Part shown: positions 23,601 through 38,600 of the stretch, piece by piece
Numbering within the stretch: the stretch's first letter is position 1
Layout of the letters: every line of letters begins with the position of its first letter
Source: Zantedeschia hybrid cultivar
Taxonomy: Eukaryota > Streptophyta > Magnoliopsida > Alismatales > Araceae
Assembly (NCBI GenBank): GCA_030544215.1
Contig: JARZZO010000002.1
Coordinates: 28,891,395 to 28,955,394 of the forward strand
DNA: 64,000 nucleotides
Direction: 5' to 3'
The notes under the pieces: generated by a model
Told to the model about the DNA's origin: nothing
What the model saw: the letters and a program-made list of their open reading frames with translations, nothing else
Database searches by the model: none
Program-made: the position numbers and the translations under genes

Positions 23601-26600
23601 AACTTCATTTCTGACTCACAAAGAAGTGCTATTAGCATCTGCTTAACCTGCATAGCCAGGTAAGAGTTCTAAGCAGCATGGACAACCAAAAGTGTACATT
23701 CTTATCGAGGCACACCATGAAATTCCTCTAGTTTACCATCAAAGCCAGAAAGTGTGTTACTCATTTTTTATGTGGTACAAGAAAATTTCGTGTCAGGTTC
23801 AAACAAAGAAAACTGTAACTGGTAAATTTTTGCGTGAAGTTTTAATCTGATAAGTGAACTAATAATTGATAAGGTGTGCTGAATAGTTTGAGATTGTTTA
23901 CAATGCTTCTTGGATGAACTGGGTCAATGACCTGGTTTGCCCCATTTGTGTTTTGCTTTATGAGTTTCACTGAGGGCGTGTTTGGCAAAACTTCTCCTTG
24001 AAAGCCACTTTTGGCTTCTACTTCTCACATATAAAGAGTTGAGGGGGAGAGGTTATAACTAATTTCGGTTTGTTGCAAAAGTCAACTCTTATATAACAAC
24101 CTCACTTTTTCTCCAATTTTGAAAGCTCCACCTTGTAGCTTTTGGTTGGAAGCCAAAACACAAGTACAATGCTACATAAATGGCTTCCAAGATCTAATGG
24201 CTTCCACAAAAAATAACTAAATGGAAGTGTAAAAGTGCTTCCCATTGGAAGCTGCGCCAAACACAGCCTGAGTTTGGCTCCTACAACTGGCCTGCCATAG
24301 GAGATATGTGCAAGTCACGTTCACACCACAAATGTCTGGACATTGTCAACAAAAACCTGGGGAGTTTAAAAGTTCAGTCTTGCACACCCGATGGTGTGGT
24401 CATTTTAGGAAAGGGCACCCTAGGTCTCTTGGCAAACTGTAAAGGGAGTTCCTCATGCCCCAAGAATTTGTGCTTCTTGAAGAAGAAGGCCATAGAAATA
24501 TGGAATTAGGTTAAAATAGGCTTGATCAGAAATATGGAATTAGGTTAAAATAGGCTTGATCCAACCTGGACTAAGGTTCCAATTTTGATTGGGAATCGAC
24601 TAAATACCTGTCCAACTCCAAAAGAAGAGAAATCCTATATTGGGATGATTATCTGATCTTGATCTGTCCAATTCCAAACACCTGTGGACAAAGTCTCATT
24701 TTCCTATGAAACTCTTTGTTGTTCTGTTAACAATGTCCAAGTAGTTCTCATAAAAAGATCATACCCCATTAAGGCACCATTTGGTAACAGTTCCTCACTG
24801 ATTTTGAAGCTTCAAAATACGTCAAGAAATCAGATTTGCTGTTAAATTGTGTTTCCAAAATGAAAAATACATGTCAGAAACTCCCCCCTGTTGCCAGTTA
24901 AAAGGAAGCCTTCACACATTTCCCAAAGGGATGCAAAGTTGTAGACAATACATGACCATCCGACTACTCATCCATTTTCAAAGCTTATTGGAAGGATCCT
25001 ACAATATCCTTTTTATTGAGAATAAGGATATGAATAAACATATTTCCAAACTATCTGATCATCCATCTGCCTAGTATTTCTCTGTAAACTTTGCTAACTT
25101 AACACCTAAGAAGCAAAAGAAAATCACAAAGAGCATTAGGGAACTGTTGCATTCCACAAGACAAATTATTCTACACCATCTTCTTGATAGTTGTATCTTT
25201 TCAGAAATCTACTTTATGCACATTAAATGACATAAAGTCATTTTTTTGTTCTTACTACATGTTTGAGAGCAAAATTTGTATAGACAGTAGTTTGCAAGAA
25301 CTTTCATAGTCTTATGCATTTCAGGTCTTCGGACAACAAGAAACCTAAGTTGGAATATAGTGTATCAGCTATGTAGTTAGAGGCGAGAGGCAAGCGAGGT
25401 GACCAGGGGTTCGTCTCAGCCTCAAATGCCTATGCAATGGTCTAGGCATTTGAAAAAGTGTGTTTTCTCTCATAAATCACCATGAAGGAAGGAAGAAAAT
25501 GAAAGAAAAGATCCAAGATAGTCATATGTAGGACTTTGAGAAACACTGATCATGTCTAACATGTAAGACTAATTTGTACACACACACATACACACACATG
25601 TTTCACACAATCACTTTACCCTCCCAAATATTGGATCAGGTCTCTCACTTGGCTGTTTTTGAAACCATGACGATAACAATTTCCAATAAAAATGAAAGGG
25701 ATTAGCCATTAATTATTGTTTTCCATTTTCCAAGAAAGATGGCGAACATAAACCATTTCTTAAACTGTATAACTGCAAACGAAATAATAAATAATGCCAT
25801 ATAGAAGAAATTATAAACTGAGAATGAAACCGAGAATGATCATTCTGTATTTGAAATGGTGATTGAAGATATTATCCATCTTCAGGAAGACATGGTTCTT
25901 AAGATACTACCTCTTGTCGTTCAATGAATCCCGTGCTATCCAAATCATAAAGTTTAAATGAGACTGCAAAAGCAATTGATATTTCAGCAAATAAAGCACT
26001 ATATACCAACTGTATGATAATGTAAAGCAGGTAGTATTCCATTAAAAACTCACAGTCAACTTTGTCCTCATGTGGAGCATTTGGGTGGAAGACACTAAGT
26101 GCTCTAACAAAGTCACCAAAATCTATAACCCCCCTTTGCTTTACATCGAACAGGTCAAAGATCTGCTCTAACAACAGAAATGTAGAGATATCAGAATCCA
26201 AAGTTGTCAACCGGTTTCCCCTTCTCATTGTTGGCTATTGTGCTAGAAACATAATGATTATGGTAGCATCACCACCACATGATCAAAAGATCATTCATAA
26301 CAAGTAGCAGAATCAACACAAAATCAATTTAAACAAGAAAAAAGTTGACAGAACCATATTCTAGTACAGATGTAGCCTGCAGACAGAATCAATATAAATC
26401 AATCTAAACAAGAAAGGAAAAAGTTGACAGAAGCAGGTTCTATCATAGATATACCACAGACAAACTAATTCCATATCCAAATATTCAGCAGCAAATATGT
26501 TTGATCAAATAATTTGTCATAGTTTAACTTTGACAGCTTGGGTTAAATACCTAAAAACAAACTAATCCATGACACCATGGAATCTTTGACTCAGACCCAA

Positions 26601-29600
26601 AACAAATAGGCAAATATGCCATTCAAGGTCTGCATGTATGATAAGATTCTTGTTAAGGTATATAAATGCAAATTCTGATGTCTGTTTACTGGTTCAATCT
26701 TCCTTCCACAAAATGGACCAGAGAGAATTCTTTGCTACAGTTACCAATGCCCAATGCACATTAGCACACAAAAAGGATTTGAAGATAATTTCACAGGTGA
26801 GGGTTGATCGTAACTGTACTCTCCTCTATTCATGAGATATCAACAACTCGTTGAAAAAAAAAAAAAAAGAGCTCCAACAAAGCTTTAGTAAAACAAGAAC
26901 TTTCAGGATAGTTTTATATGGTTCACTACCAGAGGTTCACTGTTAAAATTTTTTTTTTGTAGAACTGCAACATAGGACTTCCAAAATAGGAGAATTGGAG
27001 GCACATTTGATACATCACATACTCATGGAAAGAAACATCATATACATGGAGATGAAACCTAAACCTGTATGCAGACGCAGGGATTACAATCATGGAAGGT
27101 TAGCAATGAAAGAAGCTTGGGTGTGATCTAGATGAAATTCCAAATAAAATTTCTACCATCAAATTACAATCATGCAAGCCAGACCCATAAAACAGGTTCA
27201 TTCCTGCCATGAGCAAGAGATTAACAAAGACTTTCAGTGAAGTATGCTTGACCAGATATGTGGAAGTGAAAAGTTTAGAATGAGGATTTTTGCTTCTAGT
27301 TTGTTCCTGCAGTAGGGGCATATGGGTTAAAGGAACAGGAGCACTTTCAAGCAAGCAACGCTGGTTCCAGAGAGAATTGCCTCTTTTATTTGCCAACTGC
27401 CAGAGGGTTTAAGAAGTGGGCAATAGCCTTCTGTAATGTGAATTCATCCTTTTTTGTTCTTTTAGTGGGTGATTGAGAGTTGCAACACTTTGGTGCTTTT
27501 TGTATAGAGGAAATTATGAGGGTCTTGTACATTCAGCTCTTTATACTGAATACATTATGTGGTACTACCCACTTCTAAAAAACACTCTATTCCTAGAGTA
27601 ATGGATCGGTCAAAGTCCATATGCCCATAATATAATCCCTATAGGCCAATGGTTGATGATCCAATTAGTTTATTGTTAATTAATGAACTTCTGCTACCAT
27701 CCAGTTAAGGAAAAAAAAGGTCAACTTTCTTGCTAAGTGACCAGATTTTCAAAAACAAGAAATAAAAATTCAACTCACCAAGAAAATTGATAAGCATCAA
27801 CTTTTTCAAGATTGGAAAATAGAAAAATCCTTCTCCAGTAGTCCACAGGCTATGGCACATGTAACTCCTGGTTTGCTTTTTCCGTCACCTATGAAAGCTG
27901 GTAAGGACATAAGATAACATATAGATAGAGAAGAACCCAACAGGCATGGATGGCAGTTTCGGCCGGTACCGGTACCCCCATTTCGGGCCGGTACCGTAAA
28001 AAAAAAAAAAAAAAAGATAAAAATGACTGTACCAGGCCGGTACCGGGCCGGTACGCCCGTGAAACACCCCTCTCACAGAAACAGATCTGTGAGAGGGGAT
28101 TCGGGTTTTTTGCAGTGGGAGGGGAAGGGAAGGAGGGAAAGGAGGGGAAAGAACCGCCGCCGCCACCCGCCGCTGCCGCCGCCGCCCGCCACCGCCGCCG
28201 GAGACGTTTTCATCCTTTTCCGGAGACATTTTCACTGTTTTGGGTGGAAGAAAAAAAGAAGGTATGATTTATATTTTAATGTAGTGATTATTTTTTAGTT
28301 TGTTACATATTTCTTAGATGATTTACGTTCATTTTCTTGATAAAATAGACAACCCCCGATTTTGACCCTAATTAGTAGTTAAAAATTGGGGCTTTTGTCT
28401 AATTACTTAAATTAAACATCAATTGGAGCCTAATTAAGCTTCATGACATGTTTTAAACTAGGAGTGTGCTGTTAATTACGTTGATCGACGGTTAATTAGG
28501 GGAAATCCCCAATTTTGGCCCTAATTAGCAGTTAAAAATTGGGGCTTTTGTCTAATTACTTAAATTAAACATCAATTGGAGTCTAATTAAGCTTCATGAC
28601 ATGTTTTAAACTAGGAGATCAAGTAGAGTATGAAGGCTTTCAATTCCATCCACCGATTCCACCCAGTAGCAGTTATGGGTCAGGGTCTTCTTCTTATCCT
28701 CATGCTACTTCTTTGCACCATGATTCTGGCATTTCATCAAGTCAACAACCATATACTCCAAGAGGGATTCAAAGAGGGATGCACGACTTGGCTGCATCAT
28801 TGTTTAGTTATGGTGAATATAGGGAACATATGCAACCTTATTATGGATACCAGCAACAGCAACCAGATGATGAATCAGAAGGATCTACGGGTTATTATCC
28901 ATATTAAGGGACTCACTTATGTTTTTCATAGGTAAGGATCGTTTGATTTCGTTAATATTTTGCATTGTTGTAAATATTTAGTATATTAACATAATATTTT
29001 TCATGTTTAATCTCTATGAAAATTGTCATTTTGTATGTGTTATGTGTACTTCTTTGTCTTAACCTATTTTTATCACACCCAACACATAGCTAATTAATTG
29101 TTTACATTTTTTCTGAATTTTTATGATTTTTTATGATTTTTTTTCTTTTTTTTTCTGATTTTTTTGGGCCCTTTTAAGCCCGTACCGGCCGGCACCGGTA
29201 CCGGTACTGCCATCCATGCCAACATGTAAGGTTTCTTTGCAAGCCAGTGAATCCTACTTGTTGTTGAGATTTCTTCTCTTCTTTCCCCTATTTTCCATTC
29301 ATTCTGCTTGAGCAGAACCCAACAGCTGCCTGATATCCTTAATCTAAAGGCTATCATTTCTTGCTTTCACATCACAGGCATTTCAACACAAAAAAAGTTC
29401 GAAACCAGTTAAAACTTACAAAAACTAAGGTGTTAACTACTGAGGTGACTTGACTCCCATAAAGCGGATTCTAAGATATTAGTAACACTAGCTGACCCCC
29501 AAATATTTGGCATAATTACTTAAGATTATGAAAACATAGATTTATTTTACTTGCGTGGGTTCATGAAACCCGAACCTGACACAATAAGGGAAAAGAAATG

Positions 29601-32600
29601 AACAGCTTATTATGTGGCCTCCAACATTGCAGTAGAGTAACACTTGCTGCATGGCTGTGCAACCAATTTTTTATTTTTTTATGTTTTGAATTTTTTTACG
29701 GTGGGCCCCATCATGCTCTACACACCCATATAATCCGATCTCCGATCAGATGACCCAAAAAAATCAGCCTTTACAAGACATGTCGTGGGTAAAGGGGGAG
29801 AACTTAAAAAATCCAAAAATTAAAAAAATTAAAAAAATTGCTGCTGCTGCAGCCGTCCAATCTAATAGATCGGACGGCTGCCTGCGTGCAGTGCAGCAAG
29901 TGTTACTCCATTGCAGTAATGGTACTTCCAGCATAAAAAGAGAACCGCAATAGCTTTAAATTGCTTAAGTTCAAAGAATTAGACCGGTATTCTGATTAAA
30001 ACAATGTAAAGTCCATTCCATATTCCTAGTTGTAATGGGATATGCATGCCATTTAGTTTGACTAGTTTTAGCAGCTTTTTCCTTGTTATAGAGATTTGGG
30101 GGGTAATCGTCCAACAGACTTGGACTTGTAACTAACCTCCACATACCAGGAAATGATCAACTAAAGTGATTAGAGGGGCACTACTTGTTGAATTTGTTGC
30201 TGCATTTCAGCAAAATAGTTGTGGCTGAATAATCTCCTACAAGTGCATTTATTCCCAGCAATGAAGACAAGTAGATGAGTCTTCAGGATTTGATTATTTA
30301 TACTTGTTGTTAACCATACCTTTCCAACTAACCACAGTTCTTATATCAGTTCTTTGTCTATTCTTATCACCCTATTTCTACCATGCCTTTTACATTTGTA
30401 CTTTTTTACCACAATTCAACCTTCGATCTCATGCCCCAACATACAACCATATCGTAAGTGCATATTTCCTAATATTTCTCTCTCAAACAGATTTCCTAGG
30501 ATAAACTAGCACAAAATTTGAGTTCAAGTATATATGGTTTCAGAGACATCCAGATTTTCTCAGCACCTTCACTAACATGGTCAGCTGATGCTAACTTCTA
30601 CTCCCTTTCACATAGGTTTCACGACTTTAACTGGTGTGGATGATGCCACAAAATATACAAGAGTAAGAAAAAAAAAACCTCAGAAATTCCCTCTATTCAA
30701 AAAGCACCAAAATGGTGGGACACTCAACACCCCCCCCCCCCCCCCCCCAAAAAAAAAAAAAAACAAAAAAGGAGTTAGCAACATCCCAAATTACACAGGG
30801 CTCTTTCTCACTCCCTAACTCTCTGACAAACAAAAATAGTAAATTCTCTACAGGATCATAGCTTCTTTCTTGGCTCCTGTTCCATTCTTCACAAATATCC
30901 CATAGGGTGGCATGGAGAATCAGCCACCAAATCTTGCAGTCCTCCCTAGGTATTGGATGTGTACCCCACTTGTGTAGAAGACTATTACACATTCTCTGCA
31001 GATTTGTTTTCTTTAAAGTTAAATATTCTTCACAGATGCTAGAGAAATAATTTCACTGGCGAATTACATTTTTTTTTTTTTCAAACAAGCTCTTGCACCA
31101 TTAAATACTGTTGATTGATATTACAAGAGTGGATTGTCCTCCTCAGAGGTACACTTTCTGTTCAAGAAAACATGTATTTATCTAATAATGTGAAGAGAGA
31201 CAATTGTGAATAGAGTAATCTCGAGAGAATAATTTCACAAAGCAGTTGACAGACAAAGAACATTGATTGGATTTCTACAAATGTATAACAAAAAAAAACA
31301 AGAACAACAATATATTACCCGGTTTGCAAAAAGATTCTCCTTTTTTCTATTCTTAAATAATGCAAGCTGAAACTCCTCCTGCAAATAAAAGCAAAGGCAA
31401 CTAACATAATTAAGGATGATGCGACCAGCCACACATAAAATAGAACATGACACAAACCAGAGTCTGAATGTGAAAAGAAAATTTCCAATAAAATATGCCC
31501 TACGGAATGGAAACCTTAATTTATGATAGTTTAACTCGGTGCATGGCATCCAGTTAATCTCAAACATCTTAACAACAGAAAGAAGGGCTACAACAGGAGA
31601 GATCCCAAGAGTTCCACATTCCATAACAACAAAGAAGACGTGCATAGAAGATGCTGAAAGCATGCCCAGGGGAATAACCAATCATGTGGGTAGAATCTAC
31701 TGGATTGTAGTCATGAATATACAGATATAATCAAAACTAAAAAATGAAGACGGCTCTGCAAGCGAACACAACTAATGTAGAATAACTGGTCTGTCTTTCA
31801 AAAGATCAAGTATTTATTGCTAACGCTAACTCATATTATACATAAATGACTAGAGCATACAAACAATACTGATTCTGAAATGAATCAAAACCAATTTGTC
31901 TATAAGTTGTTGAATTCTCAAACAGCTTACGACACTTTGTCATTTTAATTGTGTATATGTGTGATGCATGGCTCACCAACTAGCCAACACCCTATAGAGT
32001 GTGTCAGAAAATTATTTTCAGTTTTTTCATTCTTTGATTTTTTTTTTTAAAATTAAAGGACCAGCAATTCGAGCCAGTCTCTGCCAAGTTATTCAACCTG
32101 GATGAAGCCAGATTGGATTAGGATAGGCCAACACAATCAGTTTTGGCCCCACCAACCCGGGCCCCCAATTCCATAGTGTTTCTCTCTGAAGTCTGAACTG
32201 TTATATTTTTTAAAAAGGAATTGTTGTTCTTTATTGTAGTTAATATTTCAATTCATATTGTAATATCTTGTGCAAAATCGTCATGATTTTTTCATGTCAA
32301 GCTGAAGTGGCTAATCATTTCAAAGTCTTGAACACCTGCCTTGCATATAATTCTTTTCTGGACTAATTATTCCTCCCTGTTTAATATTTTTTCCTGCTTA
32401 ACTAAATTGTCGCTTGTCATCATTAATGGATTCTTAATGTCTATATTCAAGAAGTGCTAGTGGACCAACCGATTGTAAAAAACTCCTGAAGTGCTATTAT
32501 TTACTGAGACATTAAATATCTAGTTCCTATTGCAGTATCCTTGATTATGGTAATGATACTGAAATCCTTATGAATCAGCTCCTGATTAAAAAAACCCTTC

Positions 32601-35600
32601 TTAACCTCATTTCATAACAGTTGTTAAAAATTGTTTTACTAATTTATTCCATTGGCTGATTGATCTTCTAAATTCTAGCGCCCCGATCCCAAAGTTTGCT
32701 TAACTGAACTTTATTCAGTAAGTCTTATACTTGCATTTAGCACATTGAAATCGCTGCCCACACTCTAGCTAGCTGATTTTGATCTTAGATAGATCACTAA
32801 AATCAAGAACTGGTTATCAAAAATAAGATATTTTAATCTGGTCCTGAGGAAGTGGCTTGCAGATGTTGAAAGATCTCCAAGTCTCAGTAGGGAGTTTCTC
32901 TTTAGGGGTTTCTGGATCTTAATGTTCCCTCAAGGTGCTTATAATAGAAAGCCTCGTGTGGAGCTAAAATTTACTGGCTAATTGACCAAGTGATTGATTC
33001 ACTAGATCATTCCTTGCTTTTGTATGTGCTTGCTTATATTAAGTTATCGCAATACTGATATAACATAATGAAAATCCAAATCCCTGCCACCATTTCACAT
33101 GGAATGTCACTGGTTATCAATCTCATGTTGCTGCGTGATTCAGGGAGTTAACCTATTGATTATTATACACTTTACAGTTGATGTGGGACAACAGCCGATA
33201 TAGATCCGACAACTATCCAACAATCAAGATCAGCAACCAACACAACTTGGACAGCTAATGAGCACAAACGACCCACAGTTTTCCATGAAAGGTAATACGT
33301 GAAAATAACAAGAAACGCAAGCTAAATAAGCCTTCCCTCGTAGCGAATATCGAGTGGATCGATGATAGTGAGAACTACCAATAGTCTAGGGCACAATCAC
33401 ACATTCAACAATCTCAAATGATGCCAAAGGACGGTAACTCACATAATATCTCACATCCGACAGTGAAAATTTAAATGTAGCTAGGACCTTATTCAATTCA
33501 CACTTACGGCGCCAGATTTACCAAATACGACACAAGCGGGACAAGGGAGGGTTATCAGGGCTAACATGCCCACTGCTAGAGTGGGATCAATCCACCTCGA
33601 AACTAGGTACTCGTGCTAGCAGCCACCAAGTGATAGAGAGGAACCCCATGGGACTCCCAATGAGAAGCTGGAAAAGGTCCGGTTCCCTGCTCTGGACCAG
33701 ATAAGGCCAACGGGCTGGGCTCAGCAATACGAGTAGGTCAACGAATGGGCCCCGGGTTAGGTGACGAAACAAGGGAGCAGGGGCACGGGCCACCAATTCA
33801 ATCAACGAAGAATAGGCATGCGAACCCAGCGAGATGCCGCGTGGCAGTGGCTGGGCAGACAGGGATGCCACTGAGGCTCGGTCGACGAAGAATGGCGACA
33901 ACGAAGCCTGTCGCCGCAACACGTGCCTCGGGCGGGATCTGAGGCAGGCTGGGGTCGGCGGGAGCTGTTAACCGTGCGCCGCATAGGGACGAACACCTTA
34001 GCGAAGATGGGCTGCAGCGGCTGGCATGTGACATGGTGGGCTTGGGTGGTGGGAACGAGCCCTGCAGAGGGCTCGAACGACGACGCAGGCCCCCGGAGAA
34101 ACACGGCGTGGCGACATGTGTCCGGGTAGTCATTGAGGCAACCAAGGCGAGGCGACACCCCGGGCGGGAAGCCTTCCAAATGGACCGTGTGGCACCGGCT
34201 ATGATGATGGCAATGATTGCGCCAAAGGGGGTCGAGCATGAGGGGCTCGATTGACGATCCCACGAACTGCGAACTCCTCCGGCGCGCCGTGTGGCGTGGA
34301 ATGATGACTGCTGCGAGTGGCAGGCCTACAAAGGGGTGTCGTGGTTGTCCCAGCGGCTCACACGTTGGCAGTGGGATGGCAAAGAGGCCGATCTGGGCAG
34401 AGAAGGTCTGGCACAGGCGACGATGTCGCCCCCTCGCGAAAGCGGCCAGCGCGCCGCGTGGCGACCGTGGTGATGACGACGGCGCGTCTCGTAGCAGCTG
34501 CGTCTGCTCAGGCTTAGTCTCGAATAGAGGGCAGAGAAGGGAGGAGAGATGAAGGGATAAAAGAAGAATGGGAAATAGGACCAGATGGCTCGGAGGCCGG
34601 GGGGGTGGGGGGGGGGGGGGGGAGGAAGAATAGGACAAGGGAAGAAATAGATGAAACATGAAGACGTAGAGGGAAGGGAGAGGGAGAAGACATGGGATTC
34701 CACCCCTTTTGTTCACTCGAGTCCTTCCAGGCTCTCACCTTACAAGGACAGTGGCGGCCATCATACTAACTTTTCTATTCCCAATCATTACCTCCCCCTT
34801 TTGGGGTATACAAGCATATATATAAGGTCCCAAAAAGGCAACCCTAGGTCCATCAAAGTCCAAAATATCCCTAAGTCCTAAAAGAAGAAAAGTACTGAAG
34901 AAAAATACAGAAAAATAGAAAAATCATCATGGGCCTACTAATGGGCCTGGAGGCCTAAAATAAAAGAAAATACATCATTAAGGCCTAACAAAAGTTCAAT
35001 ATTACAATGAGAAGTATAACAAATGTATCAATACCATCTCCTAGCCACAATGCTACTCGACCTGCTGCGGACATCCTGCGGCGACGGTAAACCTGGGTCG
35101 GGTCGAAATGGAATCGCGTGCGGGTGTCCTCATCAATCCTCCCTAACTGGGAGGAACTCAACCCCGTTGAGTAACGGTCCCGGCCACTCTGATAGTGCTC
35201 TACGAGATCCGGGTCAATCTACTGCAGCTCCTCACGCGTGATCCATGTGCCCTCAGTCGATAGTCTCCCTCTTCAGTAAACTAAGTAGCACTGATAGGCC
35301 CAATCCCTAGAAGTAACAAATTGCTCGTCTAGTATATAGTCAATCTACTCACGTCGTATTAGAACAGGGAGTGGAAGTGAACTCTCATGGATGGGATCAC
35401 TCTCTGATGCGGAAAAACTACCGAAATGACTCCGAACTCGTGTCACAAATCGAGATCAACATGAGTGCCGCAATGAATAGCCAATAACCACAAAATATTC
35501 CATGTTTCCATGAGAGTAACTAAGTAACACAGTCACACAAAAGCTCGAGAATCGTCCGCTCACTGTGATAAAATAGACTGGACCGTTGGTAGTGAAAACT

Positions 35601-38600
35601 ACTTAGAGCAGCAACAACGCAATCAATGTGCTCAAATAGTGCTACGAGACGGACAACTCAAACTTGCAATCCGACATCGATGATTAAATAAGTAGCTAGG
35701 AATCCTAATACTCAAGCACGGGAGCAAACACAATCATATAATAAAGGACAAATTGAACGGGAAGAGAGCCAATCCAAACTAACCGACCCACTGCCAAGTG
35801 AGGGATCACAACGCCGGTGGGAGAAGATTTGTGGGCAGTTCGACGATGACCTGAACAAGAATCACATAACGGGGTTTACGTTTCGGACACATCTAGGCGT
35901 ACGGCCAGCGACAGACTGTTTGTGCAGTCCTACGAACGGGCGCCGACAGCTCGGACAACACGGGCGGGCACGGGGTTTGTGCACTAGGTCAGGGGAAGGA
36001 AAATTCATGTGGGCTCTCGCGATGAAGGGCATTGGTGCGAACCCAGGCTCACTGCTGTGTGGGCTGACAGGACGGGAGCCGGGCTCGAGCGACGCGGAGA
36101 CGCGTGGGGAGCACGCGCCGGCGTCTCGTAGTGGGCGGCGACGAGTGGAACTTGGCGCGGGCGACGAGGCCACAACCGGCGAACGCGCTGAAGGTGACGT
36201 GTGGCATGGGTCCGACGCGACGTCCCGCGTGGCGCGCTGGGCGTATTCGCCCCCTAGCGCGAACGACGATGTTGGAGTGTCATCTTGTGCGGGCTCGTGT
36301 GCGGGTGTCCTCACCAATTCTCTCTAGCTGGAAAGAACTCGACTCTGTTAAGTATGGATCTCGCGCACTCTGATATTGCTCCAAAAGGTCCGGGTCAATC
36401 TGTTGTAGCTCCTCGCGTGTAATACACGTGTCCTCAGTAGGCGGTCATCCTCTCCAGTGGACCAAATAGCGCTGATAGGCCCCATCCCTATAAGTGACAA
36501 CATGTTCGTCCAGTATATGATCAATCTGTTCTCGCCGTGCTGGTAAAGAGGCTGGAAGTGGACACTCAGGGGTAAGGTCGCTCGCAAGGGAAGTAGAAAG
36601 CTCAAACAGATCCACTGGGTATCACTGCCGGGTCCCGATAGGCCACCAAATCTGAGATATTGAGCGTGTTGCTGATGCCATAATCCGAGGATAGATCTAT
36701 CACATATGCGTTCGGTCCAATCCGTTTTAGCACTCTGAAAGGGCCGACTCCTCGAGGTTGCAGCTTCTTGACGGTTCCTGAAGGAAACCGCTCAGGTCGA
36801 ACCTTGATCATCACGTAATCACCCTCATGAAACTCCTGAGATCGCCAATGTGCATCTGCTATTTGCTTGTAGCGCTCATTGCTGATCTCAATGTGACGAC
36901 AGACATCCTCATGCAGACTCTTAATGTGATCAGCTAAGGACTGTGCATACTCAAACGTGCGGGACTTGATGGGTAAAGGAACGAGGTCTATGGGTCTCCT
37001 AGGCCTATAACCAATAACAATCTCGAACGGACACATGCCTGTAGATCTATTGACCAAGCTATTGTACGTAAACTCAATCTGCCGTAACACCTGATCCCAA
37101 CTATGCGCACGCTCTCCCACAAGGCACCGTAGTAAGTCACCCAAACTCTTATTGACAACCTCGGTTTGTCCATCAGTCTAAGAGTGTGATAGGCAGTGAA
37201 GAACTTAAGCTTGGTGCCCATCAAATGCCAAAGGGTTTTCAAAATATAGCTAACAAAGCAGACATCCCGATCCGAGACGATGGTCTTGGGTAGCCCATAT
37301 AGACGAACCACACTCTCATAGAATAACTGGGCCACTCGAGATGCATCTACCGTCTTCGAACAGGAAATAAAATGTGCCATTTTGAAAAACTGATCAACGA
37401 CGACCATGATAGAATCGTACTTTCGGACTGTTCGAGACAAACCTAAGACAAAATCCATACTAACATCCTGCCATGGACGATCCGGCACGGGAAGAGGGGT
37501 GTACAGACCCGTGTTCTGCTTCTTCTACTTCGCCATAGCACATATGCGGCATTGAGCAACGATACGAGCAACGTCGCGCTTCAGGCTCGGCCAAAAGAAT
37601 CTATACTCTACAAGTTCAATGGTCTTGTTCCGGTCAAAGTGGCTGGCTAGACCCCCAGCATGAATCTCCCATGTTAAGAAATCACGGACCGAAGTCCGGG
37701 AAATGCACAACCTGGACCCACAAAACAGATAGCCCTCCTGAAGGATGTACTCATTGTGCTCTCTAGAGGATCCGGACTGAAGGGTCGAATGGATAGGACC
37801 AAAGTCGGGACAAGTAGGATACTCGTTCCGGAGTCTCTCAAATCCCGTGACCTCCGCACTGACAACTGATAGTAGGGAAGATCGACTGCTCAGTACGTCA
37901 GCCACGCGGTTCTCCACACCTACCTTGTGCTTCAGGATGAATGTATAAGCCTGAAGAAACTCGACCGATCGACTGTGTCTCGGGTTCAACTTCTTCTGGG
38001 CGAGGAGAAACCGAAGTGCCTCATGATCGGAGTATAGCACGAACTCCTGCGGTAGCAGATAAATGTCTCCAATATCTCAACGCCTGCACTACCGCATAAA
38101 ACTCCTTATCATGGGTGGAGTACTTCAACTTACCGTTGTTCAATTTCTCGTTGAAGTATGCAATGGGATGACCCTCCTGACTCAAAACCCCACCTATGCC
38201 AACACCAAAAGCATCACAAGAGACCCCAAACACCCTCAAAAAGTCAGGCAGACGAAAGATAGGTGCGTGGGTCATACGTTCCTTGATGTCACGAAAGGCC
38301 AAAGCAGCGGCCTTCATCCAATAGAAGGCTTCCTTCCGAATGTAGTCAGTGATCGGAGCCGTAATGGAACTGAATGCGCAGATAAATCGACAGTAGAACG
38401 TCGCTAAGCTGTGAAAACTCCGCACAACATGGATAGACTGCGGCTCAGACATTTCTACCACCGCTCTGACTTTATCAGGATCAGCGAAAATGCCCTCAGA
38501 TGAAACGATGAACCCTAAGAAGATCACTCGATCAGTCATAAAAGCGCACTTCTTAAGGTTCCCATACAGGCTCTCGCGACAAAGGATAAGGCACATTTGC

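Noticed and set aside
27950..28298. Open frames over the CCG-rich stretch
   Set aside because: Part of the hAT terminal region; low-complexity composition and no conservation as protein.
33802..34716. 304-residue minus-strand open frame
   Set aside because: Lies wholly within the gypsy LTR; the other LTR copy has a different, shorter frame, and the product is a low-complexity Ser/Pro/Leu run.
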